Assembly (NCBI RefSeq): GCF_002119525.1
Contig: NZ_CP017916.1
Coordinates: forward strand, 3,224,001-3,288,000
Direction of reading: 5' to 3'
Source of the DNA: Vibrio syngnathi
GTDB lineage: Bacteria > Pseudomonadota > Gammaproteobacteria > Enterobacterales > Vibrionaceae
Length of the DNA stretch: 64,000 nucleotides
The translations under genes were made by a program, and so were the position numbers. Under the pieces are notes generated by a model. It was not told the origin of the DNA, searched no databases, and saw only the letters and a program-made list of their open reading frames with translations. This document shows positions 35,884-43,056 of this stretch, piece by piece (position 1 is the first letter of the stretch; each line of letters begins with the position of its first letter).

Positions 35884-36537
35884 CTAAACCGGTGTCACAA
35901 ACAGATAGATAGCGAAGAAATGGCAAGCGCAGCCCGCCAATACAAACAGGTGCCAGATGGCATGGTTATAAGGGATGCGTTTTGCCACATAGAAAATTAC
36001 ACCCAGCGAGTAAATCACCCCGCCAACTGCCAGTAACACCAAACCACCTATATCGATATTCATCGCTAATTGATAAACAACAATCAAAGATAGCCACCCC
36101 ATCGCTAAGTAAATGAACAGCGATAGACGTTTAAATCGGTAGACGAAGGCAATCTTCATGATGATGCCCACCAGCGCAATCCCCCAGATCACCGCCATCA
36201 AACCCATAGCTAATGGGGTTCTTAAGCCGACTAATAAAAATGGCGTGTAGCTGCCTGCAATCAGTAGATAAATCGCACAGTGATCGAGGGTTTTGAGTAA
36301 GCGCTTAGTCTTTTCTGTGGTGATCGAGTGGTACAACGTGGAAGCGAGAAAGAGCAGAATAATACTGCTGCCATACACCGCCATACTAGCAACAGTAAGC
36401 ATGTCGGCTTGATAATCAAACGCACGAATCAGTAACAGGATCAGGCCCACTACGCCAAGTACGACGCCCAAACCATGGGTTATCGCATTAGCGCGCTCTT
36501 CGATGTCACTGTATTCGCTGGCTGATGATGCAGACAT
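35884..36537 (-). CDS. trhA: Hemolysin III family membrane protein (TrhA/YqfA)
   Basis: 217-residue seven-helix inner-membrane protein of the HlyIII/PAQR family. Metal-site signatures: [20 protein letters not shown] near the N-terminus, [20 protein letters not shown] in the middle and [20 protein letters not shown] near the C-terminus. Despite the family name it is linked to membrane homeostasis in other bacteria rather than to haemolysis. A perfect 24-bp palindrome 46 bp upstream suggests FabR control. Confidence 0.92.
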   Translation of the reverse strand: MSASSASEYSDIEERANAITHGLGVVLGVVGLILLLIRAFDYQADMLTVASMAVYGSSIILLFLASTLYHSITTEKTKRLLKTLDHCAIYLLIAGSYTPFLLVGLRTPLAMGLMAVIWGIALVGIIMKIAFVYRFKRLSLFIYLAMGWLSLIVVYQLAMNIDIGGLVLLAVGGVIYSLGVIFYVAKRIPYNHAIWHLFVLAGCACHFFAIYLFVTPV

Positions 36538-36582
36538 GAGTATCCTACTAGAGTAAATGTTCGATTGACCCAGTATTGCACA

Positions 36583-36606
36583 TTAAGCTTACACGTGTAA
36601 GCTTAA
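36583..36606. promoter_or_regulatory. 24-bp perfect palindrome upstream of trhA: probable FabR operator
   Basis: Half-site TTAAGCTTACAC, centre 36594/36595, 46 bp before the trhA start. It covers a plausible minus-strand -35. In E. coli the TetR-family fatty-acid regulator FabR has sites upstream of fabA, fabB and yqfA with a similar core (GTACA..TGTAC). Assigning it to FabR is inference. Confidence 0.7.
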
Positions 36607-36710
36607 ATTTTTATGACACCTTTTATGACATCAATGAAGCCTGAAATATGTAATGAGGCTAGAAGATCCAAAACTAAATAACTAAAGAGTTAAATAAAAG
36701 ATTTTAGGAA

Positions 36711-37502
36711 CTAAGAGGCGTTATCTAGATACTCAAGCACCATCTTGCCAGCATCTTCTGGTGAGGTATCAAGCGGGACGCTCAATTGGCGTTGTAGCTG
36801 ACCAATACCAAGCAAGCTCGCTAACATGCCTTTGGCGCCATCGCGATTTCTATCGATCTCAAACCACAGCTTCAGTTCTGTTTCGTCGTGGTGTGCAACC
36901 ACCTCTAATTCACGCCAACGGCCATGATAAGGACCCGTCGTCGGCACAAATTCAAACTCTTGTACAAACGGCAGTTCAAAGCCTTTGACCGCTTCACATT
37001 CCACTTGACGAATTCGCAGGCCTTGAGCTTCAAGCTCGTTAAAAATACCATCGAGCAGCGGATCGGGACGAACCGTTAAGATGTCTTTATCCGATGGGTC
37101 AATCGCCATCGCAATATCCAACCCGGTTTCCAGCCACACCTTTGAATCACCAATCGTGACTGGTGTATTCAGCGGTACATCAAACTCACATTCAAAGTCA
37201 CGGGTTTCACCCGGCTGAATCACAAAGGCATACGGCAAGCTCCATTTTGCCAGCGAGTACGTCTGGTGCATTCGGCGTTTATGACCGCCCTCTTGCCCTT
37301 GCGAGTTCGCGGTAACTTCTTTGACGTAGCGACAGCACAAGTTGAGATCAATGTTATCGATCTCCTGCGGCTGAGCGCCTCCGTAGACATGTACAATAAT
37401 GCTCGCCTTCTTACCTGGATAAAGCACTTCCTGTTGCAATACAGAATCCACCTTGGCAGATCCAATTCCAAAACTTGCTAATGTTTTCTTTAAGAACGAC
37501 AT
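36711..37502 (-). CDS. SpoOM family protein (sporulation-control Spo0M homologue)
   Basis: 263-residue arrestin-like beta-sandwich protein. Start taken at ATG 37502, 7 nt behind AGGAGG; the GTG two codons earlier overlaps the spacer. Begins MSFLKKTLASFGIGSAKVDS, with the family feature VLPGETRDFECEF-like VIQPGETRDFECEFDVPLN and a C-terminal LSVPLDTSPEDAGKMVLEYL. Vibrios do not sporulate, so the name reflects homology only; role unknown. Single gene, divergent from the small-ORF transcript at 37.7 kb. Confidence 0.9.
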   Translation of the reverse strand: MSFLKKTLASFGIGSAKVDSVLQQEVLYPGKKASIIVHVYGGAQPQEIDNIDLNLCCRYVKEVTANSQGQEGGHKRRMHQTYSLAKWSLPYAFVIQPGETRDFECEFDVPLNTPVTIGDSKVWLETGLDIAMAIDPSDKDILTVRPDPLLDGIFNELEAQGLRIRQVECEAVKGFELPFVQEFEFVPTTGPYHGRWRELEVVAHHDETELKLWFEIDRNRDGAKGMLASLLGIGQLQRQLSVPLDTSPEDAGKMVLEYLDNAS

Positions 37503-37617
37503 ATGCACCTCCTTTAAAGCATCATCTTAAGCCTGAAAGAGGTTCAAACTCAAATATACTGCTCACACTATTTTAGCTCTAATATCGTTTAATTATCACT
37601 CAGGCGTCGATCGATAA

Positions 37618-37666
37618 CTTAGATAGTGATAATCTAAGCCTTGATATGCATGCATATCATTATCCT
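37618..37666 (+). promoter_or_regulatory. Dyad-rich control region with two Fur-box-like sites
   Basis: Three overlapping signals. An inverted repeat CTTAGAT-N7-ATCTAAG spans 37618-37638. A perfect 18-bp palindrome TGATATGCATGCATATCA lies at 37642-37659. Two stretches each match about 13 of 19 positions of the Fur box GATAATGATAATCATTATC (one near 37623, one on the other strand ending near 37666). A possible -35 TTGATA starts at 37641. Located 64 bp before the small ORF at 37730. Confidence 0.5.
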
Positions 37667-37729
37667 GATTTATTTTTCGGATTGGCGAAAGCCAGACGAG
37701 TGACTATTCAAGCAATTGAGGAGGAGCTC

Positions 37730-37777
37730 ATGATAAATCAGGCCATTAGATTGGCAATGGATATGCCTGACCGTTAG
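37730..37777 (+). CDS. Putative 15-residue peptide, first ORF of a small transcript
   Basis: Encodes MINQAIRLAMDMPDR and stops with TAG. It has one of the strongest ribosome sites of the window (GAGGAGG, 6 nt before ATG). It contains no run of regulatory codons, so it is not a classical attenuator leader. The next ORF starts 8 bp later, which suggests translational coupling. I do not recognise it. Confidence 0.5.
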   Translation: MINQAIRLAMDMPDR

Positions 37778-37785
37778 GTAAATTA

Positions 37786-37953
37786 ATGCGCCCAACAGCT
37801 GTCAGGTTCTCGCACACCAACCGTAGTGCGATGCGTCGTCGTAGTGGCTTTGTTGCTGCTCCAACGGCTAAGAAATTGGCTCCTACAATGACTCTCGTTG
37901 AGAAGGCTGCTTTATTAGCACCGGCTACAACAAAAGTGATTAAAGCCGCTTAA
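37786..37953 (+). CDS. Putative 55-residue basic small protein
   Basis: 55 codons from ATG 37786 to TAA 37953, starting MRPTAVRFSHTNRSAMRRRS. It is Arg-rich in the first 20 residues and Ala/Thr/Lys-rich later (ending TTKVIKAA), with no membrane helix or cysteine. Codons are of the highly expressed kind (CGT for Arg, GCT for Ala). It has a modest AGG ribosome site inside the end of the 15-residue ORF and is closed by a perfect terminator. Function unknown; it was too short for usual ORF cut-offs. Confidence 0.6.
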   Translation: MRPTAVRFSHTNRSAMRRRSGFVAAPTAKKLAPTMTLVEKAALLAPATTKVIKAA

Positions 37954-37954
37954 C

Positions 37955-37984
37955 AAAAAGCGCAGTTTTTACTGCGCTTTTTTC
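37955..37984 (+). terminator. Terminator of the small-ORF transcript
   Basis: AAAAAGCGCAGT-TTTT-ACTGCGCTTTTTT, directly after the stop codon at 37953. Confidence 0.9.
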
Positions 37985-38084
37985 TTGCCTGCTCCCATCT
38001 TGAAATGTGTTTACACATTGGTATTCCCTACCCGATTTGATACCTTAGCCACAAATCATTATAAAATTTGTGGAGAAATAAAGT

Positions 38085-38348
38085 ATGAAGTGTCACCGCA
38101 TTGAAGAACTGCTTGAACTGATGGAGCCTGAGTGGCAGAAAGATCAAGAGCTTAACCTGTTAGAGTTCATCATTAAGCTATCAAAAGAAGCGGGCTATCA
38201 AGGTAAGCTTGAAGAGCTCACTGACGATGTTCTTATCTACCATCTAAAAATGCGTAATAGCGAAAAAGATGAAATGATCCCAGGCCTTAAAAAAGACCAA
38301 GAAGATGATTTCAAAACCGCAATTCTAAAAGCGCGTGGCCTTCTTTAG
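38085..38348 (+). CDS. yihD: YihD family protein (DUF1040)
   Basis: 87-residue acidic cytoplasmic protein of unknown function. It begins [20 protein letters not shown], close to E. coli YihD. In E. coli yihD precedes srkA-dsbA; here ccoG is inserted between. Single gene with its own terminator. Confidence 0.92.
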   Translation: MKCHRIEELLELMEPEWQKDQELNLLEFIIKLSKEAGYQGKLEELTDDVLIYHLKMRNSEKDEMIPGLKKDQEDDFKTAILKARGLL

Positions 38349-38400
38349 TCGCCTATTTGGTTAGAACTCAATTGCCGTATAGATAAAACACTCAATGTTT

Positions 38401-38428
38401 AAAAGCGACCACTCGGTCGCTTTTTTGT
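38401..38428 (+). terminator. Terminator of yihD
   Basis: AAAGCGACC-ACTC-GGTCGCTTT followed by TTTG. Confidence 0.88.
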
Positions 38429-38674
38429 TTCTGTTCGCTATTTTTTCGTCACAACTGTTATGACTTTTGTTGTTAAAGGTTGATAGCGTTAAAGAAATGA
38501 GAACAAGATTGTCGCTATAATCGCCATCCATAAGAATCTTCTAAAATAATAAGAGTGAGTGCGATACCAACAAATGCACCAAGCTCAATTTCTACAGGTT
38601 CTCTAAACCATACTTTCAAGTAATGTCGTCATGCCCGAGTTAACCGGGCAAACAAGCCACAAAAAGGATAGTCC
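38429..38674. other. Gap upstream of ccoG
   Basis: The yihD-ccoG gap (326 bp in all) holds the yihD terminator and a consensus -10 TATAAT at 38516-38521 without a clear -35. No ORF or RNA gene is visible. I looked for an FNR site (TTGAT-N4-ATCAA) and found none. Confidence 0.5.
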
Positions 38675-40093
38675 ATGAGTCAGGATAAAATCGATATCAA
38701 AGATGTGACTCCTAAAACCTTTAACCCAAAAACACATAAAGGTAATGGAGATCGATTTAACCCAAGTAACCGAATCTATGTTCGAGAAAGCAAAGGTAAA
38801 TTCCAACAACTTCGTCGTTACGGCGGTTGGTTCTTACTTTTACTTTTTGCGCTTATCCCATGGATTCCATTTGGTGAACGACAAGCGATCTTGCTCGATA
38901 TCGGTAGCCAGCAGTTCAACTTCTTTGGCACCACGCTATACCCACAAGATCTGACCCTACTCGCGATCCTATTTATGATTGCTGCGTTTGGCTTATTCTT
39001 CATAACCACCTTCTTAGGACGAGTCTGGTGTGGCTACCTGTGTCCTCAAACTGTGTGGACCTTCATGTACATCTGGTTCGAAGAGAAACTGGAAGGTGCA
39101 GCCAATAAGCGAAGAAAACAAGACTCGGGCAAACTAACCACCAATTTAATGATCAGAAAAACCCTCAAACATATCGCATGGTGGGCGATTGCCATTGCGA
39201 CGGGCTTAACCTTTGTTGGTTACTTCATCCCTATCAAAGAGTTGGTGGTTGGCTTCTTTACCTTTAACTCGACTTTCTGGCCTGTATTTTGGGTACTGTT
39301 CTTTGCAGGATGTACTTATGCCAATGCCGGTTGGATGCGTTCAATTGTTTGTCTGCACATGTGTCCTTACGCGCGCTTCCAATCAGCTATGTTTGACAAA
39401 GATACCTTCATCGTAGGTTATGACACCGAACGTGGTGAAAGCCGCGGCCCTCGCTCTCGTAAAGCCGATCCAAAAGAGCTTGGCCTAGGCGACTGTATTG
39501 ACTGTAATTTATGCGTTCAAGTGTGCCCAACGGGTATCGATATTCGTGATGGTCTGCAATACGAGTGTATTAACTGTGGCGCGTGTATTGATGCTTGTGA
39601 CAACACCATGGAACGTATGGGTTATGAGAAAGGCCTAATCAATTACACCACCGAACACAGGCTCGATGGTCACACAACCAAGGTGATGCGTCCTAAGCTG
39701 CTAGGTTATGGTGCCATACTGATCATCATGCTGGGTTTGTTCTTTGCACAGATAGCGAGTGTTGATCCTGCAGGCTTAAGCGTACTGCGCGATAGAAACC
39801 AACTATTTAGAATCAATAGCCAAGGGCTTGTCGAAAATACTTACAACTTGAAGGTAATCAACAAAACTCAGCAAGAGCAAGAGTACAAGCTTGATGTGAG
39901 TGGGCTTCCAGAATCGATCTGGTACGGTAAACAAACCATTACCGTAGACCCAGGTGAGGTTTTAAATCTTCCTATCAGTTTAGGCGTTGATCCAGAAAAA
40001 CTGAGCTCACCAGTTTCGACAATTCAGTTTATACTCTCGGATAATGAAGAGTTTACGATGGAAGTCGAAAGCCGCTTTATCAAGAAACTCTGA
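38675..40093 (+). CDS. ccoG: Cytochrome c oxidase accessory protein CcoG (RdxA/FixG family)
   Basis: Membrane iron-sulfur protein involved in copper supply to cbb3-type oxidase. 472 residues. About four N-terminal membrane spans include GRVWCGYLCPQTVWTFMYIW. Two 4Fe-4S clusters follow: CIDCNLCVQVCP and CINCGACIDACD (about residues 275-310). One more span and a periplasmic immunoglobulin-like FixG C-terminal domain complete it. The usual ccoNOPQ or ccoI neighbours are not here. Its stop codon overlaps a small inverted repeat. Confidence 0.94.
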   Translation: MSQDKIDIKDVTPKTFNPKTHKGNGDRFNPSNRIYVRESKGKFQQLRRYGGWFLLLLFALIPWIPFGERQAILLDIGSQQFNFFGTTLYPQDLTLLAILFMIAAFGLFFITTFLGRVWCGYLCPQTVWTFMYIWFEEKLEGAANKRRKQDSGKLTTNLMIRKTLKHIAWWAIAIATGLTFVGYFIPIKELVVGFFTFNSTFWPVFWVLFFAGCTYANAGWMRSIVCLHMCPYARFQSAMFDKDTFIVGYDTERGESRGPRSRKADPKELGLGDCIDCNLCVQVCPTGIDIRDGLQYECINCGACIDACDNTMERMGYEKGLINYTTEHRLDGHTTKVMRPKLLGYGAILIIMLGLFFAQIASVDPAGLSVLRDRNQLFRINSQGLVENTYNLKVINKTQQEQEYKLDVSGLPESIWYGKQTITVDPGEVLNLPISLGVDPEKLSSPVSTIQFILSDNEEFTMEVESRFIKKL

Positions 40094-40119
40094 TACCAGT
40101 CACCTTACCTGCTTGGTAT
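40093..40119. repeat. Short inverted repeat with ATACCA ends at the ccoG stop
   Basis: ATACCAG ... CTTGGTAT around a 12-bp centre, starting inside the ccoG TGA. Its ends resemble those of the IS630 element (13272-14378) and the hairpin at 43007-43054. Possibly a decayed MITE. Confidence 0.4.
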
Positions 40120-40136
40120 AACAACCCAATAAATGG

Positions 40137-40165
40137 AAAAAGGCTCAGTAATGAGCCTTTTTTAT
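40137..40165 (+). terminator. Terminator-like hairpin between ccoG and srkA
   Basis: AAAAAGGCTCA-GTAA-TGAGCCTTTTTT. Good stem and T run, but it ends only 3-5 nt before the likely srkA start codon. Confidence 0.75.
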
Positions 40166-40168
40166 TCT

Positions 40169-41155
40169 ATGACGATGCAAGCCTTTAACTTTGATAACCT
40201 GACTCCTGACTTCATGTGGTACGCACTGGAGAGCATTGGAGTTCGTGCTGAATCCGGGCTTCTCGCTCTCAATAGTTACGAAAATCGAGTGTATCAATTC
40301 ACCGATGAAGACCGTAAACGCTACGTCGTTAAATTTTATCGTCCGCAGCGTTGGAACAAAGCACAGATCCAAGAAGAGCATGACTTCGCACTCGAGCTAA
40401 TCGAGCAAGAGATGCCAGTTGCACCTCCCATGCGAATCAACGGCGCAACCTTACATGAATATCAAGGCTACCTATTTGCCTTATTTGAAAGTGTTGGTGG
40501 CAGACAGTATGAGGTGGATAACTTAGACCAACTGGAAGGCGTAGGACGTTTTCTTGGACGTATTCACAAAGCCAGCGCGGGGAGAACATTCCAGCATCGC
40601 CCAACCATCAGCTTAGATGAATACCTTTATCAACCACGTAAAATTCTAGAGAACTCTCAGTTTATCCCGACACACCTAGAGAACGCGTTCTTTAATGATG
40701 TCGACCTTCTGATCAAAGAGCTAGAGAGCCAATGGCCAAGCAATATTGAAAATATCCGCCTGCATGGTGACTGCCACCCTGGCAATATCTTATGGCGTGA
40801 TGGGCCAATGTTCGTCGATCTTGATGACGCACGTAACGGCCCTGCGATACAAGATTTGTGGATGCTGCTTAACGGCGATCGTCAAGATAAGCTAATGCAA
40901 CTGGATATTCTGCTAGAAAGCTATCAAGAATTTTGCGATTTTAATACCGCGCAACTGAAACTAATCGAACCACTACGCGGTCTACGTATGGTGCATTACA
41001 TGGCATGGTTGGCGAAACGATGGAATGATCCTGCATTTCCTCTAGCCTTCCCATGGTTTAATGATCCAAAATATTGGGAGCAACAAGTACTTGCTTGTAA
41101 AGAGCAAATTGCTACCCTGCAAGAGCCACCACTTTCGTTAATGCCTCAGTGGTAA
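40169..41155 (+). CDS. srkA: Stress-response serine/threonine kinase SrkA (YihE/RdoA)
   Basis: Choline-kinase-fold protein kinase that counters stress-induced programmed death in E. coli. 328 residues from ATG 40169 (MTMQAFNFDNLTPD), the same length as E. coli SrkA. ATG 40151, inside the hairpin but 7 nt after AAAAAGG, is an alternative. Motifs: LNSYENRVYQF, VVKFYRPQRWN (Lys), catalytic RLHGDCHPGNILWRDG and metal-binding FVDLDDARNGP. Followed by dsbA after 53 bp; in E. coli the two are cotranscribed under Cpx control. Confidence 0.95.
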   Translation: MTMQAFNFDNLTPDFMWYALESIGVRAESGLLALNSYENRVYQFTDEDRKRYVVKFYRPQRWNKAQIQEEHDFALELIEQEMPVAPPMRINGATLHEYQGYLFALFESVGGRQYEVDNLDQLEGVGRFLGRIHKASAGRTFQHRPTISLDEYLYQPRKILENSQFIPTHLENAFFNDVDLLIKELESQWPSNIENIRLHGDCHPGNILWRDGPMFVDLDDARNGPAIQDLWMLLNGDRQDKLMQLDILLESYQEFCDFNTAQLKLIEPLRGLRMVHYMAWLAKRWNDPAFPLAFPWFNDPKYWEQQVLACKEQIATLQEPPLSLMPQW

Positions 41156-41208
41156 CAACAATCGCAACACAACTAGATAAAAATTCAAACATAATGGAGA
41201 TTGGATAA

Positions 41209-41808
41209 ATGAAAAAGCTATTCGCATTTTTCTCATTGATCATGTTGAGCCTTTCAGCTCACGCTGCGAAATTTAACGAAGGTGAACACTACAAAGTTCT
41301 CGATCTAGAAGCATCAAAAAAACCAATGGTGACAGAGTTCTTCTCTTTTTACTGCCCACACTGTAATAGCTTTGAGCCAATCATCCAGCAGCTAAAACAA
41401 CAGCTACCAAAAGACGCTAAGCTACAGAAGAACCATGTTTCATTCATGGGTGGCAACATGGGTCTACCAATGAGCAAAGCTTACGCAACCATGATTGCTC
41501 TGAAAGTTGAAGATAAAATGGTGCCAGTGATGTTTAACCGCATCCACACCATGAACAAGCCACCACGCGATGAAGCAGAATTGCGTCAAATCTTCCTAGA
41601 CGAAGGCGTTGATGCTAAGAAATTCGATGCGGCATACAACGGATTTGCAGTCGATTCTATGGTTCGCCGCTTCGACAAAGCATTCAAAGACAGCGGTCTT
41701 TCTGGTGTTCCTGCGGTCGTAGTTAATAACCGCTACCTAGTAGACGCTCAAGGTATCAGCTCTCTTGATGAGTACTTCGAGCTCGTTAACTTCCTAATTA
41801 AGAAGTAA
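41209..41808 (+). CDS. dsbA: Periplasmic thiol:disulfide oxidoreductase DsbA
   Basis: Introduces disulfide bonds in exported proteins. 199 residues. Signal peptide [19 protein letters not shown]. Active site [11 protein letters not shown] (CPHC) near residue 50, and the cis-proline loop [14 protein letters not shown] near 168. Usual length. Probably cotranscribed with srkA. Confidence 0.97.
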   Translation: MKKLFAFFSLIMLSLSAHAAKFNEGEHYKVLDLEASKKPMVTEFFSFYCPHCNSFEPIIQQLKQQLPKDAKLQKNHVSFMGGNMGLPMSKAYATMIALKVEDKMVPVMFNRIHTMNKPPRDEAELRQIFLDEGVDAKKFDAAYNGFAVDSMVRRFDKAFKDSGLSGVPAVVVNNRYLVDAQGISSLDEYFELVNFLIKK

Positions 41809-41816
41809 CGTATTGA

Positions 41817-41843
41817 TAAAAGGAAGCTTCGGCTTCCTTTTTT
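41817..41843 (+). terminator. Terminator of srkA-dsbA
   Basis: AAAAGGAAGC-TTCG-GCTTCCTTTTTT, with a UUCG tetraloop. Confidence 0.9.
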
Positions 41844-41947
41844 GCACTAGTTCAAAAATTTTCATAGATAAACAATCATCCTGAAAACGTTGTGCTTTAC
41901 TGATATTTATATCCAGTTCTAAGAACTGGTAGGCAAGGAGCCTTTGA

Positions 41948-42901
41948 ATGAAAATGAAAATAACGCTTTTGGCACTGAGCATTGCAGCCTCCCCGGCTTT
42001 TGCCAAGCTTGCAGACCAACAAGGTTTCAGTGGTGAAATATCGATTAATACAGGGGTTACCTCTTCCACCTCGAACTTTAATACCGATGCAGATAGCACC
42101 ATTTCGTCCATTAATCAGAAAGCCTCATCTGAGAGCTCATTTCTTGTTGCACCTTTGGGCAGTATTGCTTACACCTTCGGCGATAAATTAAATCATCAGG
42201 TATACACAGGTACTACTCGTGATGACGTAGCAACCGGTACTGTCGTGCTTGAGGTTGGTTATAAATACCAACTAGAGTCTGGCATGACCATCGACGCTTC
42301 ACTTTTACCGACTATCATGTCTGGTGAGACTTGGGCCGATCCGTACAACACCACTTCAGGTCGCACCAAAACGGATGAAACAGGCAATGCCTTTCGTTTG
42401 AAACTAAGTAGCATTGCGGGCTCAGCTTTCTCGTTAGACATGGCCTACGCCACCAAAGATGTAGAAAATGATCGAGTTAGGGAAGAACTACAGCGTGATG
42501 CCAATACTTTTTACCTAAAAGGTCAGTATCGTCAGCCAATCAGTCGCACCATGATGTTAGTACCATCATTGATTTACCAATCAAGTTCTGCCGATGGTAA
42601 AGCTGCCTCTTATGAACAGTTTGGTGGTGAAGTAAGTTTATTTGGCGGCAAAGGGCGTCACCAATATGCATTGACTGCGGGTTACAACCAACGCTCTTAC
42701 GATGCAAGTAACCCTATCTACAACAAGAAGCGCAGCAACGACAACATCAACCTGTTTGCCGCGTATGAATATGAGCAATTCATGAACTGGGACAACTGGT
42801 CGTTTGTTTCACTGGCGGGCTACGGTACCAGCGACTCGAATATTACCTTCTACGATGAGTCTCAATACATCGTCTCAGTAGGTCTGAACTACAAGTTCTA
42901 G
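41948..42901 (+). CDS. DUF2860 family outer-membrane protein
   Basis: 317 residues. Signal peptide MKMKITLLALSIAASPAFA, then alternating beta strands ending in an aromatic residue (SVGLNYKF), as in outer-membrane barrels. Motifs ANTFYLKGQYRQPISRTMML and NLFAAYEYEQFMNW are barrel-like. Good ribosome site AAGGAG. A 7-bp stem (CCAGTTC/GAACTGG, 41913-41929) sits just upstream of it in the leader and could affect translation. DUF2860 proteins are mostly found in vibrios; substrate unknown. Confidence 0.85.
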   Translation: MKMKITLLALSIAASPAFAKLADQQGFSGEISINTGVTSSTSNFNTDADSTISSINQKASSESSFLVAPLGSIAYTFGDKLNHQVYTGTTRDDVATGTVVLEVGYKYQLESGMTIDASLLPTIMSGETWADPYNTTSGRTKTDETGNAFRLKLSSIAGSAFSLDMAYATKDVENDRVREELQRDANTFYLKGQYRQPISRTMMLVPSLIYQSSSADGKAASYEQFGGEVSLFGGKGRHQYALTAGYNQRSYDASNPIYNKKRSNDNINLFAAYEYEQFMNWDNWSFVSLAGYGTSDSNITFYDESQYIVSVGLNYKF

Positions 42902-42919
42902 TTAGGCATCACTACTCGC

Positions 42920-42970
42920 TCATAACCATTAGTTCATAACAATTGGTTCATAGCAATTAGTTCATAACAA
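42920..42970. repeat. 14-bp tandem repeat, 3.6 copies
   Basis: Units TCATAACCATTAGT, TCATAACAATTGGT, TCATAGCAATTAGT and a partial TCATAACAA, between the DUF2860 stop and its terminator. Imperfect copies, probably slippage. Confidence 0.85.
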
Positions 42971-42972
42971 CG

Positions 42973-43000
42973 AAAGCCTGCGTAAAAAGCAGGCTTTATT
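42973..43000 (+). terminator. Terminator of the DUF2860 gene
   Basis: AAAGCCTGC-GTAAAAA-GCAGGCTTT, then ATTGTTT; weaker T tail. Confidence 0.7.
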
Positions 43001-43006
43001 GTTTGT

Positions 43007-43054
43007 ATACCAATCACAGTAAATAAATGACCCGTTGTTTACTACGATTGGTAT
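43007..43054. repeat. 48-bp hairpin repeat (MITE-like), ends matching the local IS630 element
   Basis: Nested inverted repeats: ATACCAATC / GATTGGTAT outside, AGTAAATAA / TTGTTTACT inside, so the whole element folds into one stem. The left 26 bp align with the left end of the IS at 13270 at about 18 positions, including ATACCAAT and AGTAAA. Flanked by T and G; sits 2 bp after the comM stop codon. Probably a non-autonomous relative of the IS. Confidence 0.8.
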
Positions 43055-43056
43055 GA

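Noticed and set aside
37618..37984. RyhB small RNA
   Set aside because: Fur-like boxes and size fit, but the conserved RyhB core (around GCACGACATTGCTCACATTG in E. coli) is not found on either strand, and the region has well-formed ORFs.
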